Positions 31,629-43,439 are shown, counted from the stretch's first letter. The stretch is 64,000 nucleotides of DNA from Lantana camara (GCA_037501455.1 CM074863.1:12768001-12832000); one strand, 5' to 3'. The notes: generated by a model from the sequence alone, not told the origin. Program-made: numbers and translations.

Positions 31629-32070
31629 TTATTCCAGCATATACAAAACCTCGGTCATAGATGGCCTTAGTCTTGGGTCTGAGCTTAAACACTTCAAAGC
31701 AACTTTGGCAAGTCTATGTGCTCCTTCGTTGAGGTATAGGTTCTTCAATTTGGGATCCATTATTCTTAACAAGCTCCTCCTGTAGGAGAAATATGGTTTT
31801 GCCAAATCCACCAGGTTTCGCTCACCATGGATCCTTTTTGGGTCGAAAGCACGAAGCCCGGATAATAATTGTAGCAAGACAACCCCAAAGCTATACATGT
31901 CGTTTTTAGCTGTCACTGCACCAGCCAAATAAGCTGGGAGTTCAGTAGGTGTTAATAATGTGCTTCTAAACGAGTATCTTAGTTTGTAGCGCAATAAACC
32001 TGTAAAGAAATAATCAGATGGATGATGAGGCTCATCTGAATGGGAGGTGATCCTACACTTCAATACAGGT
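31629..32070 (-). pseudogene. Kinase paralogue fragment with intron read into the frame
   Basis: A 144-residue frame matches exons 5-6 of the kinase pseudogene: KNDMYSFGVVLLQLLSG, RNLVDLAKPYF, RIMDPKLKNLYLNEGAHRLA, RPSMTEVLYMLE. The middle stretch (about 31915-31995) corresponds to intron 5 of the other copy, including the shared CCAGCTTATTTGGC string. The acceptor is GGCTG here where the other copy has GGCAG, so the former intron now reads through. No N-terminal lobe lies upstream. It sits in tandem, same strand, 5' of the main locus, and is a partial duplicate unlikely to have activity. Confidence 0.75.
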
Positions 32071-32079
32071 GAGTGTTAG

Positions 32080-32578
32080 GAGTACTCCTCATCTTTTATG
32101 CGTTTCTTTCTTGATTGTTGAAATGAAATTTGGGGAAATGTTAATTAATTTTTGGGGTGATATTGATATTGGTAAATATCTTAAGTATGACATAATTGGA
32201 TTTTAGTATTATATAAACAATTTTCTCATATTGCATGCATAGTATAATTCTCATGTTAATACTATGAATATTGATAATATCTCTTATGAATGCTCATGGC
32301 ATATAATGTGAGAAAAATAATTTGTGCATGGTAAAAAAGAAAACCATTTTTCTCATATTGCATGTTATAACTTTCACAATTTTATAGTTTTGGGCACTTG
32401 TTGTTTAGTGTTATAATCGAAGCATATTAGGTTTAACGTTCATGCGAGCATCACATATTCTGCTCTGATACCACTTATCGACACAAAACCAAAAAAGTAT
32501 GAAAATAGTATGTGACCATATTTGGGATTTGCTCTGGTCATAAAATGTTTGATTAATTTATTAATCTTGTATAATTAG
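32080..32578. other. AT-rich stretch with an isolated retrotransposon primer-binding-like site
   Basis: GCTCTGATACCA at about 32462-32473 is the reverse complement of the TGGTATCAGAGC primer binding site used by two elements in this window. No LTR edge or gag was found next to it, so it is at most a remnant of a minus-strand element. Confidence 0.35.
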
Positions 32579-32957
32579 AATTCAGCACCGAGGGGTTCTG
32601 GAATGGCGGTGGCGATGAGAGTGGGTGGAGACATGTGTTCTTTCTACAACTGCAGATTCTATGGATTTCAGGATACACTTGCCGATCACAGGGGCAAGCA
32701 TTTCTTCAAAGATTGCTATGTTGAGGGCACCGTTGATTCCGTCTTTGGTGGCGGACAATCCATCCATATATTGTACGTATCATAAAAGCATGCATGCATA
32801 TTACATATATTGATAAGCAATTGAGATTAAAAACGAGAAATAATTATGATATAACCAAAAAAAGAAAGGAATTAAGAGATTCTATCTCTTACTCCTCAAC
32901 CATTTAATAATACACTTAATATGTGAGAGGATGAAACATAAAATCCCATGCCCATAT

Positions 32958-33800
32958 CACTACCAAAAAAATCAGGATTAGTGACCGCCTGATCGGTCAC
33001 TAATTCATTAAAAATCGGTCACTAATCGACATCAGTGACCGATCAAGGTCGGTTGGTAAAAACCTCGCAACTAATATATCAGTGACTGATTTTTGTCGGT
33101 CACTGATTTAGTGACCGATAAAATTAAAAGAACAATCACTAACCAAATTATCCGCCAATGTCAAGTCGGTCATAAATCGGTCATTGAATCAGTGACCGTA
33201 CACAAATCGGTCACTAAAGTCTTAAATGATTTCAGTCACTAATCGGATAGAAATTAGTGATCGATAATTAGTGACCAACGAATCGGTCACTATTGACCGA
33301 TTCTGATTAAACTGATTCCTAATTTTGTATTTAATTAAAATTGTATTTTTTTATTTTTAATTCCTATATTATTTTAATGAATCAATTAAAAGCTTAATTC
33401 AAATAAACAAAAATAATAATATCAAACAAAATACTTTAACATCTAACATAATATCACAATCATATTACAAATTATCCAAATAAAAGTTTGAAGTTTCTCA
33501 AACCATTGATAACAAGGTCAAATAAGTTTTCATCAAGTTTTCGATCACCTTCATTGTTCCATGTAAAAACTCAGTTGGGTGTTTGGCCCAAATTAGCTGC
33601 TTCTAAAGTATTCTCTAAGCACTTTCTTTGTCTCCTCGGCAATCTTTTTTGCTTCGATTTTTGCTTCCCTAATTGCAACCTCTTCTCTTTCCTTTGCTAA
33701 CTTTTCTTCAATCACCTTTATTTGTTCTTCATTGATAGTGTGGTTTAGACTACGTGCCTTATAGTTTTCCTAAAAAAATATCAACAATACCATAAATTGT
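32958..33800. mobile_element. CACTA element end with subterminal repeats and a C-terminal transposon exon
   Basis: CACTACCAAAAAAATC starts at 32958 after TAT, as expected of a CACTA terminus with a 3-bp TSD. 32978-33300 is packed with direct and inverted copies of CGGTCACTAA/TTAGTGACCG, typical subterminal transposase-binding repeats. A minus-strand exon follows at 33593-33769. The opposite terminus (GGTAGTG) was not found before the next pectinesterase exon, so the element is truncated or its far end has decayed. Confidence 0.65.
33593..33769 (-). CDS. Last exon of a CACTA-associated protein, coiled-coil
   Basis: After a TTTTTTTAG acceptor at 33770 the minus strand reads ENYKARSLNHTINEEQIKVI, then a charged helical stretch (KLAKEREEVAIREAKIEAKK) and ends REYFRSS-stop, 58 codons. 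This type of charged coiled-coil tail closes the second ORF of plant En/Spm (CACTA) elements. Upstream exons were not identified between 33800 and 34600. The position inside CACTA subterminal repeats supports the call; alone it would be weak. Confidence 0.45.
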   Translation of the reverse strand, partial: ENYKARSLNHTINEEQIKVIEEKLAKEREEVAIREAKIEAKKIAEETKKVLREYFRSS

Positions 33801-34624
33801 AAGTATACATAATTTACAAGTGAAAATATATAACTAGTATTTCATTTGCAAATGATTCCTAAATACAAATCAAAGATTCATTTGTATTTCAAGTAACTCA
33901 AATGATCAAATTTTTATTAATGGAGTATGGTAGCAATTTTAAATTCAAAGAACATAAATAGCATTGTGTAAATTGTTCTAACTTCCTTCCATTTTACTGA
34001 AGACGTAAACAAATATCATGTTTCCACACTACAAATATGATCTCATCCACTTTTCTATTAAAAGATTTCACGTTTCCCATTTTTGTGTTTTAACAATTCT
34101 GAACTCCTGCAAATTAATGCTAAAAGAGCCAAACAACAAGAGCATTTCTGTGAGATTCTTTTAAAGACAATGTGCAACAACTTATGCAATTACAAAATAT
34201 ATCAACAATATCAAAATCACAAATGAAAATCACCAAATCCACAATAACATAAAAATCAAAGCTCAATGGTGGGGATTTTGTCATCTTGTATTGGTGATGT
34301 TCATCACTCCTGTCTCTAAAATCGAGAATTAAAATTTAATCCATCAGAAAAGCTCTATATATGGAGTTAAATTATCTTGCAAAACTCGATCAATCAGAAA
34401 TATTGTTGTATATACATCCACTGAGAGTGCGTGTGTGTGAGTGTGTGCACATAGTCGTACAGGAAATAGCTTCTAACTGAGTAAATTTAGAATTCATGAC
34501 ATTTGACCAATTTGTTTGTTTTATTTTACTTTTGTTATCTTTTCAATCTGGCCCTATAGATGATATTTAGTTTGATTTGTGCAGTCAACATAGGCATTTT
34601 ATGTTCCTATCAGGCATAACTTTT

Positions 34625-34980
34625 CACTTGAAACTATGCCAAACATCACATAGCTATGAAATACAGAACTATATAACCTGAGCCAAATATTGCATTCTTC
34701 TGATACATAGGATAGATACCCCTTGGCCACCTGCCTGCATGTTTAATAGAAACCAATAAGGGGATAAAAATCTATAATCCGGGTAAAACAAAAAAACCAC
34801 CAGAATTTCATTTCCACTTGAAACTATGCCAAACATCACATAGCTATGAAATACAGAACTATATAACCTGAGCCAAATATTGCATTCTTCTGATACATAG
34901 GATAGATTCCCCTTGGCCACCTGCCTGCATGTTTAATAGAAAGCAATAAGGGGATAAAAATCTATAATCCAGGAATATAT
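34625..34980. repeat. Tandem duplication, 190-bp period
   Basis: CACTTGAAACTATGCC...AAAAATCTATAATCC occurs at 34625-34783 and again at 34815-34972 with only a few differences (for example GATACCCC against GATTCCCC). It lies in the first intron of the pectinesterase remnant. Confidence 0.85.
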
Positions 34981-35205
34981 TAACTTAGGAATATATTATG
35001 GCTCATAATAATCAGAGTCCTGTTTTCCTTGGAGATGCAAAACCTGCACATAATAATTTATTCACAAGAAATTAACTTAGGAATATATTATGGTCAAATC
35101 AAAATAAAATTCTGTGAGAAATTAGTTCACAAAAATAATTATGTTAAGAAATAAATGCTCTCTCAGTTTTTCTGATTAATTATCTTAAATAAATGCTTAT
35201 TTACT

Positions 35206-35209
<4 letters not shown>

Positions 35210-35240
<31 letters not shown>
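35210..35240. repeat. AT dinucleotide microsatellite
   Basis: About 15 TA units in non-coding sequence. Confidence 0.85.
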
Positions 35241-35241
<1 letters not shown>

Positions 35242-36279
35242 AACTATTCTTCACTTATAATTTTGGGACCTTTTTGTTTTTTTGAAAATTTTGGGACTAT
35301 AACTGAAAAAATGTTGCAATTTATAGATTTTGGTCACCAAAACCGGTTTTAGGCGCCGGAGAAACAACACATGTGAAATACCTACTAACTAAAACCATCA
35401 TACGTGACACAAATACTTAAAGAGTTTAAAATTACATGGCATTCCACATGTCTCCTACGGGTGGCCATTGTGATTAGATACACGTCAAGTATTTGAGAAA
35501 TGTATGATTGTTTTAGTAAACACTTATTTCACATACGTTATTTTTGGGCACCTAAAACGTGACACATTCGGACCTTATAACGGAGCTAGTGAAAATTGTA
35601 TAAGGTCTTAACATATGATATGGGATTTTTAAACTGAAAAATGTAGATTATTCCTATATTTATTTATTTATGTAGAATGAGGAGCTACATGTATTTTCCG
35701 GTGAGAATATGGCGGTAATCGTAGCAAACGCCCGGACTCAGTCCATGGAGCCGAACGAATATCTCTTTGCGCATTGCAACGTGACAGGCACAGGTGGAAT
35801 AGCGTACCTGTCCCGGTCGTGGTTTGACCATGGCCGTGTCTATTACGCATATTGTGATATGTCATATGAGTGACGTTGCGCATATTGTGATATGAGTTAC
35901 GTTGTCCAATCAACAGGATGGTTCAATAACAATCAGCCCCAGACTAACAGCTAACTGTTCCAAAATTGAACTTCTTGCTACATTTTTTTGCCTTATCTTC
36001 AATTTTATTCACTTACACACGACACGATATGGTGGGTGGTTGAGACAATGAAAGAAAAATAATTGTATTATGAAAAAAAAATTAGAAACTCTTTTTTTTT
36101 AAATTTCAACCACCCACCAATACACTTCACGCAGTGGCGGAGGCGGAGCCAGAAATTTAATTCAGGTGGGTCATATCAAACTTTTCCGCATATATATAGA
36201 AAACCTTATAAAATACCGAAAATACAAGATAAATCCTATGTTTCAAAAATTAGCATAAAAGTTCCTGTGTTTAATAAAA

Positions 36280-36311
36280 ACTAGTAATGATGCACACTCG
36301 ATGTGTGTGCC
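36280..36311 (-). mobile_element. Helitron-like 3' terminus inside the hAT-like element
   Basis: On the minus strand: GCACACACATCGAGTGTGC hairpin (36292-36310), a short AT spacer, then CTAGT at 36284-36280. Stem plus CTRR(T) is the Helitron 3' signature. The 5' end was not located. Confidence 0.45.
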
Positions 36312-36717
36312 AAGAAATAAAAAATATTATTAAAATAAATTAAAAATAAAAATTTTATATTAATAAAAGTTAAATAATGACTAAATTATGATAAATAAAT
36401 TTGATATATAATATCATATTAGTAAAAAAAAAAAAAAAAAGAATATATAAAAATTATTAAAAGAAAAAATTTATCAAAATGTGAGAGAAAAGAAAGTTTA
36501 GAGATAATACGTACAATAGTAAAATAAATAAAGAAAGAATTTAAAAGACAAAACAATAATAGAAAAGAAAAAAGTTTGAGTGACGAGGTAGAAAAGAGAA
36601 GAGTCAAAAATACCAAAAACGGTTTTTATCGAAAATAGAAGTAAAAATTAAACAAAAAATATTTTCAAATAAAAATTGTAAAGAAATATAATAGAATATA
36701 AAAGAAAATATTGACAA

Positions 36718-36718
<1 letters not shown>

Positions 36719-36762
<44 letters not shown>
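36719..36762. repeat. AT dinucleotide microsatellite
   Basis: About 21 TA units inside the hAT-like element. Confidence 0.85.
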
Positions 36763-36764
<2 letters not shown>

Positions 36765-38029
36765 AAATAAATGAAGAATATAAATATCACAAAAGTTCTT
36801 ATCGGGAAGCAAAACATGAAAGGAAAGACATAAATCAAAAGTTGGTAGAAAATATACATTAAAGAGAAATTAATGGATAAAAAGTTACATATTAAAATAA
36901 ATTATTTTAGAACCTATTTGAAAATTTTTGTGAATATTGAGGCAAAATTGAAATTATAGAAATTAAGAGATCGTGCATAAAAATACAAAAATAATATTTC
37001 TGTAAAGAAAATTCGCAGAATCGGAGTATATAACACAATTACCGGTCATAAGGTTTTCTATACAAAATTAAGGAAAACACAAGATTTTCTATGAGATTTT
37101 ATATAACACTTTAAACCCATTTCGATTAACACAAGGGAGTTTGGTGCATATAACTCATATATTATTTGTGTAGTCTCAATTACTAATTATTTATTAGATT
37201 AACCCTTACTAGCTAGCATTAATTTTAACTTTGACGAGGGGGTCAATAATAAAAAATCTCATAACATTATATACATATATCTATATTATATATATATATA
37301 TATAAAAAAGGAAGTTGAGGGGGGTCAATTGCACCCCCTCTGTTGAATGTGGCTCCGCCGGTGACTTTACATGTGTGAGTGGATGAAGTAGGAAATCGAA
37401 TGGGTTACTTAGCTTCCTTACTTTTTATCATGTTTTCTAACTATGTGCTATCTAATTAGCTATATAGCATTAAAACGATAGTAGTAATAGTGAAATGGTG
37501 TAAAATATTAGTTGATAAAAATAAATTATCACATCGGCTAATACCATTTTACTTGTAAAGTTGCATAAAAAAAAAAATTATTTAATCACCAAATATTTAT
37601 GGTGTTAATTATACATGTATGTACAGGCTACAGCACTGATGATTTTGGGGAGTATAACAACAAAGGACCAGGAGCGAACATGGATCAGTGAGTTCCCTGG
37701 GCAAAGAAACTGGCTGATGCAGATATTAAGCCATTCTTGACCCTTGATCATATCGAGGGCGCCAAATGGCTGATTAAAAGAATATTTTTAATCAAGGGTC
37801 GAGAATTTCTTGACCCTTTATTTTTCTAAGGGAAAATTGTAAAATCGGTATACCAACTCCAAAATTTTAACGTTTTTGGTACTGTAAATTTTCCGGTGAA
37901 AAAAAAAACCCATAACTCTAAAAAATAAGCAAAAAAATACCAATTTTACCCAAATAAGCCAAAACCCGACCGAGATCCGACCCGGATGTTGACGTGTCTC
38001 GCCGGAATCATAGCTGGCCTATGAAGCCT

Positions 38030-40227
38030 GTTGGGATTAGTGCCCTGAAAATCCAATTTCTTTGTAAATACTTCGTATTTTGTTGGATTAATAAAACTGA
38101 AATTATCGCAAGTTATGAGTATATTAACGTAATTAATAACGTGTGATGATATTCTTATATGAAATGTGTTTCATAGGAAAGGACTTTGGATATCGAAATC
38201 ACGTGTTATTAAAGTTCTAGTCGATATGATAAGAATAGGTTCTTCTCGAGACTATAATGTGTTATATAAGATGATTAGTTTTTCGTCATAGGGAAATGGA
38301 GTTTCCAGTTATAACACATTGATGATTTTCAATAGATTTGGAAACATCGAACTGGACCACTAAGATAGTTCATTTTTAAACTACTATCTAAAATGAACAA
38401 ATCTTATGGAGCATTGAACTCTTAATCCTGGTAGTATTTCGACTTTAGGCATGTAGTGTTAATCATTGTAACTTACTCATAAGTGAGGTATCGATATCGA
38501 ATGACCGAAACCTTTGTACGTTCAGTGATTACATGAAATGTGCTAAAGAGAAATATTGATCGAGGAATCTGTGGCTTTGCTGGAAAGTTAAAAGATATTC
38601 CTGAAATAGATTTGCAAAGTTCGAATTAAAACTTTGGCCAAAGTACTTCGTGTGATGCGTCACTGAAGTTGTATGTTGAATGTGTTTCACGTACAAGAAA
38701 TTTGAACTTAAGGCAAATCAGGAGATTTCAAATTAAAAGTGAAAAATAAATGATAGTAGTATTAATTTATTTTTCATGGATATCTACACGGAGGAATAAA
38801 ATGCAAAATTATTCTAGATCGAAAAATTCGTGAGTAATTTAATTAATTTTAGAGTGCAACAATATTTATTTAGTGGAATTAAATATTGTTAAACGGTAAT
38901 TAATTATTATCATGGGATGATAATATATTAACCCGTTTGGAGCTAAAATTAATTAGTCCTGCAGGTCCCCCTGCAAGCCCCAATCGAAAACCCGAAGATA
39001 AAACGTTAAAAGGAATGAAAGAAATAAATTTTCAAAGTGTTTGAAAATAGCCAAGAAATTTATTTTAAGAAAATAAATTGTAATTCCAAAGAGTTGGAAA
39101 TGCCCGAAATTTTATTTTCAAGAAAATAAAATTTAAAAAATTTAAAAAAAAAAAAAAAACCTGACGTGGCAGGTGACGTGGCACTGACGTGTCACGCCAC
39201 GTCAGCAAGTGGGCCCAGGTGACGCTGACTGGGCAGCCGCGTGGCACGCCACGTGTGCGACACATGGACGGATGAGATCGTGCCACGTCAGCATAAATCA
39301 ACAGTCCAGATTTGATCTGGACCGGGTCGGTCAAACGGATCATGGCCGGGTCAACGGATAGTGTCGGACCGGGTCTGGTTCCGGGTCGGACCAGACCCGG
39401 ACACGTGGCAGCTCCATAAGAGGCCAAGTCACCGGAAACCCTAAACCGCAAGTGATCACACGCGCCGCCTTGTGGCCGCGCGTGTGGGCGCGTGAGAGCT
39501 CCGATCGGCGAGCGGCCGGCGGCGTTGGACTCGTGGCTGAGAGATCTACGACGTGGTCACCTTGGTTTTCGTTTCCAAGTTGTACATGCAAGTGGGGGTG
39601 AAATTACTATTTTGCCCTCGGTTTTTCCCCTATAAATAGGGGTCTTGATATTTCATTTTTTCCATCCAACTTTGGGAGGTGGTTTTGGCTGAGTTTAAGC
39701 TTTGAAACCATATCCCATTCTCCTAGTTAATTCCGATTTATTTTGGAATTAATTTTAATTAGGTGTTTATATATAAACGCCTGATTTCGGGAGAATAAAC
39801 CCTGAAAAGGGTTTTTAGTTTAAAGTTTTATTTTCTCTAAGTATTTAGAGAAATACTTTCGGAGCCCACACTCCGAGGGTGTCCCTGGGGTAATTGCAGG
39901 GAAGTTCTGCCGGTTTCACGAGGAGATCGGATATCCGATCCTCGGGAGGCGAATTTCGGGAGCAGTAGCCATCTTCGGTGAAAGGTATTTTATATTGTTT
40001 TTTTAAGCTTGATGAATTAGGTGCTCCTAAGTGTTAATTGCATGCTTCATTTATCTGCTTTGTGATTTAAAATTTATTATCAATTGCATGTATATACTTG
40101 AGTAGTTCCGGCTAGTCTTCCGCTGTTTGTATTTAAATATTTTAGAAATATTTTGATACCTTTATAGTAAAGTAAAATTTTAAAATTTGGTCCCGGACTG
40201 CTACTGTTCTGGGCCCATCTCCCAGCA
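38030..40227 (+). mobile_element. Solo LTR, about 2.2 kb, in the left arm of the Mutator-like element
   Basis: TGTTGGGATTAGTGCCC...CATCTCCCAGCA, flanked by AAGCC (38025-38029) and ACGCC (40228-40232), a 5-bp TSD with one mismatch. The interrupted arm sequence resumes exactly on the other side. No internal retroelement region is present, so this is a solo LTR left by recombination. It contains several ACGTGGCAGGTGACGTG-like G-box/CACGTG-rich motifs at 39160-39300. Length and the TGTTGGG start suggest a Copia family with long LTRs; lineage not certain. Confidence 0.75.
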
Positions 40228-40719
40228 ACGCCTTCCACATCAAACAAAAAACCAGTCCAACTCACATGCCACATACACAATAAACAAATTATTGATGCCA
40301 AATAAGCACAATAAATTTTTTTGGGAAAACTTTTTTGTAATTATCTTCTATTTTTCTATATTACTATATTGTATAAATGTAATCCAAATTTATTTTTATG
40401 AATTACTATATTATATAAATATTTGCAATTAATTCAAAACTAAATAATTAATACCCAAATTATTTTATGAATTAATAACCACATAATTAGTTCTCATATT
40501 TTCAAACAAAAAAAAAATAATTAGTTCCCAGATGGCCAGATAATATTGAACCCAGAAAAAAAAACGAAAAATATAAAAATAAATTAATACCGATATTGAT
40601 TCATACAAAAGAATACAAAACATACAACAAATCTGGAGAAAATTCGTAGAAATTAGACCATGTACATACACCAAAACATAAAAATAATTTTATATAAAAG
40701 AATTCATCTCAGAAAATTT

Positions 40720-41410
40720 AGGATGGATAATTGACGGCCATAAGTTCAATACCAGAGAACCGTACTCGCCGTCTCCACCGCTCAGTTGCCCTCCACCCAG
40801 ATCCACCACCACCACCTCCACCGTTCGATTTCTCTCCACCCAGATCCACCACCACCACCACCACCATCAAATCGGCGCTGCCACCGAGATCTACCACCAC
40901 CAACCGTCTCTTTTAGTGACTCTTCAACCAGATCTACCGCCACCGACAACTCCACCATCAAATTAGCGCCGCCACTACTACCACCCGTCTCTTTTAGTGA
41001 CCCTCCACCCAGATCTACCACCACCGAGATAACCCGCCACCAGCTCCACTACCAAATCTTCTCACCACAAAAACGGCGCCGCCACCAGCATTGTCGGTCA
41101 CTTTCAGCGGCGCTCCACCCAGATCCGCTACCACCAAATCGACTCATTGCCATCAGATCTGTCGTCGGCACCACTACCACCACCTATATCCACCGCAGAG
41201 CTTGCAGATTCTTCCATGTTGAGAGGGAGATAGAGAAGAAGAAATGGTGGATAGAGAATGAAGGAGGGAAAAAAAAAAAAAAGAGAGAGAAAGAGAGTTT
41301 GGGGAAGAGAGGATCGATTGATGTTTTTTTTTTTATTGATGTTGCAAGAGAGTTTGAAAGAGAGATTCTTCCACCCGGATGTGTGTGTGTGTGTGTTTTT
41401 TTTTTTTTGA
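40720..41410. other. Candidate captured sequence in the Mutator-like element
   Basis: The interior encodes long open frames on both strands. On plus at 40786-41421 they are rich in HPDPPPPPPP-type repeats; on minus they are Gly-rich. These follow from CCACCACC and CAGATCCACC repeats. The frame continues into a GA-rich run and a TG microsatellite at 41380-41396. Non-arm, GC-rich sequence inside a transposase-free Mutator-like element fits a Pack-MULE, but no source gene is recognised and the frames may be compositional. Confidence 0.4.
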
Positions 41411-42012
41411 TTGGTTATTAATTCATAAAATAATTTGGGTATTAATTATTTCGTTTTGAATTAATTGCAAATATTTATATAATATAGTAATTCATAAAAA
41501 TAATTTGTGTAGGTGGCATGTGAGTTGGACTGGTTTTTTGTTTGATGTGGAAGGCTTCATAGGGCAGCTATGACTCCGGCGAGACACGTCAGCATCCGGG
41601 TTGGGTCTCGGTCGGATTTTGGTTTATTTGGGTAAAATTGACACTTTTTTGCCTATTTTTTAGAATTGCGGGTTTTTTTTTTCACCGGAAAATTTACAGT
41701 ACCTAAAATGCTAAAATTTTGGAGTTGTTATACCGATTTTGCAATTTTCCCTTTTTCTAAAGTTTTCGTATGATAGCAATATCTTTGGTTATTATTATTT
41801 TTTTTTTCACTTATAAAATACTCTGGTGTTGCATGGATATAGTTTATGTCCACTTAGATGCATTTGAAAAATAGTTGTGTTAAATTAGGGGGCAAATTTT
41901 GGGTAGTTTTGATGAATTTATTGAGTTGTAAAGTTGGGATGGTTACAGTTTGATTTCTCCCCTTCGTATATGTGTGTTTTGTATGTGTATAGAAATTCTA
42001 ATTCAAACTTGG

Positions 42013-42843
42013 TGATGGGTTCTGAATATGGGTACAGAGTCCGATCACTTTAGAATTTGTTTAGGAGGGGAAGGCCAGTTGAGGTTCGCCGGAAAAGATG
42101 GGGGTTCTACCTGCTAGGACAAACACACAGACAAAGTCAGAAGGCCAAGCTGGGGGAACTGGGGGTGATTCCCAGTTTGGCTCTCCGACGCTCAAGTCAG
42201 ATGAAGATCTGAAAGAGAAAATGTAAGCTGAGTAAGAAATTACTGTAATGGAGGTTGCTTACAGAGATGGAGATGAAGACTCCTATTTATAGTTGAGGGT
42301 CAGGGACCCTTTAGTCATTTGCATCGTGTGGTCCTGGCCGAATGTTGCCCTAACACGTGGAGTTGCGAGAGAAACCTAGGAGGAATATTCTCTGCAAAAG
42401 CTGATGAAAGGTGGTGTTGGCAACAGTGGTAGGTGCGCGGGCATGTACGATGTGTCAGAGAGCCGTTTGGGGAGTTGGTAACGAGGGTTGGAGAGCATGC
42501 TCGTTGTCAACTAAAGCCTTGGTGGCCAAGGAATCCGCTAGGGGATGTGGGTCAGGGCTTGTGTAAGGAGGTGGAGTGGAAGCCTCCCTGAGGGAGTGTA
42601 GCGCTCGAAGTGGGATTCCCTTGGTTGATTGGAACGTTGGCCATGTAGCGGGAATGGCACTCGTGAGAGAGCGGTCACGTTGATCATGTGTATACGTAAT
42701 AGAGTTGACGCGTGTCTTTGAAGAATGCTGGCGCTTAGAGGGTTTCAGTGCTCGTGCATGACCACCGTAATCGCAGGACAGGTGTCGTCATCTTTGAAGT
42801 GCCACGTGTCCAAACGTGGGACGAGCGCATTTTGACCCCCAAT
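42013..42843 (-). repeat. Tat 3' LTR
   Basis: About 830 bp, matching 55571-55855 plus 58155-58705. It starts TGATGGGTTCTGAATATGG on the plus strand. The inner edge near 42843 reads TTTTGACCCCCAATTC, slightly different from the TTTTGACCCCATCA end of the other LTR. Confidence 0.9.
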
Positions 42844-43157
42844 TCTGTAGCCCTTAGTGATAAAGGCTGTAGAATTTTATCCAATGCAATCCATCGTGCG
42901 TGTCGCTCGTATGAAGCTTTGCGTGTTGAGCAATTATCTTTCTGATCATGCCATTAATGCGGTCCTTTCGTCTGAACGCTTGTAACGTCCAAGCATTAAT
43001 TGCAGTCCTTTCTTCTGACCATTTGGAGCAAATGCTGATGCGCGTGGGGCGCGTGAGTCTTGGGAAGTACGTGACGGTTCCATAAAGTGAACGGTTTCCT
43101 AGGCGGGAAATGATTACGATTTTGAATTTTTGCCAGAATCGTACCAACTTCCATCCC

Positions 43158-43166
43158 TATAAATAA
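43158..43166 (+). promoter_or_regulatory. TATA box of the Tat antisense gene
   Basis: TATAAATAA lies in CCATCCCTATAAATAAGGGA, about 275 bp upstream of the ATG at 43440, followed by a C/T-rich leader. It is on the plus strand, opposite to pol. Confidence 0.5.
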
Positions 43167-43439
43167 GGGATTCTGCATCCATTCCATCTTTTACGCAAAC
43201 AAATCTTCAGAGCATCCTTTTGCAGAAAAACTCTTTGCATTTCAGTTTCATAGCATCCCAAATCTTCCTTCAAGCTTTCCCAGAAATTTCAAGGTAATCT
43301 TCGGTGAAATTTTCTAAAGAATCACAATTAGGATTCAGCGATTCCTTAGGCTTCTATCTTCCAGAAATCCACAATCTCTCTGGATATACAACACTTCCCC
43401 GAAAAAATCCCCAAACCTCTTCCAAATTCCAACATCGCT

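Larger units (their letters stand above)
36132..37363. mobile_element. hAT-like non-autonomous element
   Basis: The left end CAGTGGCGGAGGCGGAGCC and right end GTGGCTCCGCCGGTG are inverted copies of a common plant hAT terminus. Flanks ACTTCACG (36124-36131) and ACTTTACA (37364-37371) agree at six of eight positions, as for an aged 8-bp TSD. The interior is AT-rich with an AT microsatellite at 36719-36762 and no coding frame. It lies between the second and third pectinesterase exon remnants. Confidence 0.7.
32579..37829 (+). pseudogene. Pectin methylesterase (CE8) pseudogene, PPME1-like
   Basis: Three exon remnants can be read. 32579-32776 contains NSAP, AVAMRVGGDMCSFYNCRFYG, QDTL, HRGKHFFKDCYVEGTVD and then SVFGGG where the family has FIFG. 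35676 to about 35950 contains GENMAVIVANARTQS, FAHCNVTGTGGIAYL and SRSW in place of GRAW. 37627-37829 contains GEYNNKGPGANMD and PFLTLDHIEGAKW. The enzyme would de-esterify cell-wall pectin. It is broken: the N-terminal exons are missing, a tandem duplication in exon 2 creates TGA at 35871, and TGA at about 37688 cuts the last exon. The introns hold CACTA, hAT and Helitron-like DNA, and a Mutator-like element starts at the end of the last frame. Confidence 0.8.
37830..41751. mobile_element. Mutator-like element with long inverted repeats
   Basis: Perfect 9-bp TSDs TTTTTCTAA lie at 37821-37829 and 41752-41760. Arms start GGGAAAATTG(T/C)AAAATCGGTATA and remain inverted copies for at least 200 bp. 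They resume beyond the solo LTR (GCCTTCCACATCAAAC..., 40232 to about 40490, against 41412-41550), so the original arms were over 400 bp. The left arm is split by a solo LTR at 38030-40227. The centre (about 40720-41410) is GC-richer and non-repetitive with the arms. Without the LTR the element is about 1.7 kb and has no transposase. Confidence 0.85.

Noticed and set aside
32462..32473. Isolated GCTCTGATACCA, reverse of a retrotransposon primer binding site
   Set aside because: No LTR, gag or polypurine tract could be linked to it; kept only as a note in the surrounding stretch.
36419..36859. Phe/Ile/Tyr-rich minus-strand frames resembling membrane proteins
   Set aside because: AT-rich interior and microsatellite of a hAT-like element.
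40718..41024. Gly-rich minus-strand protein
   Set aside because: Reverse of CCACCACC repeats in the Mutator-like element interior; the composition explains both strands' frames.
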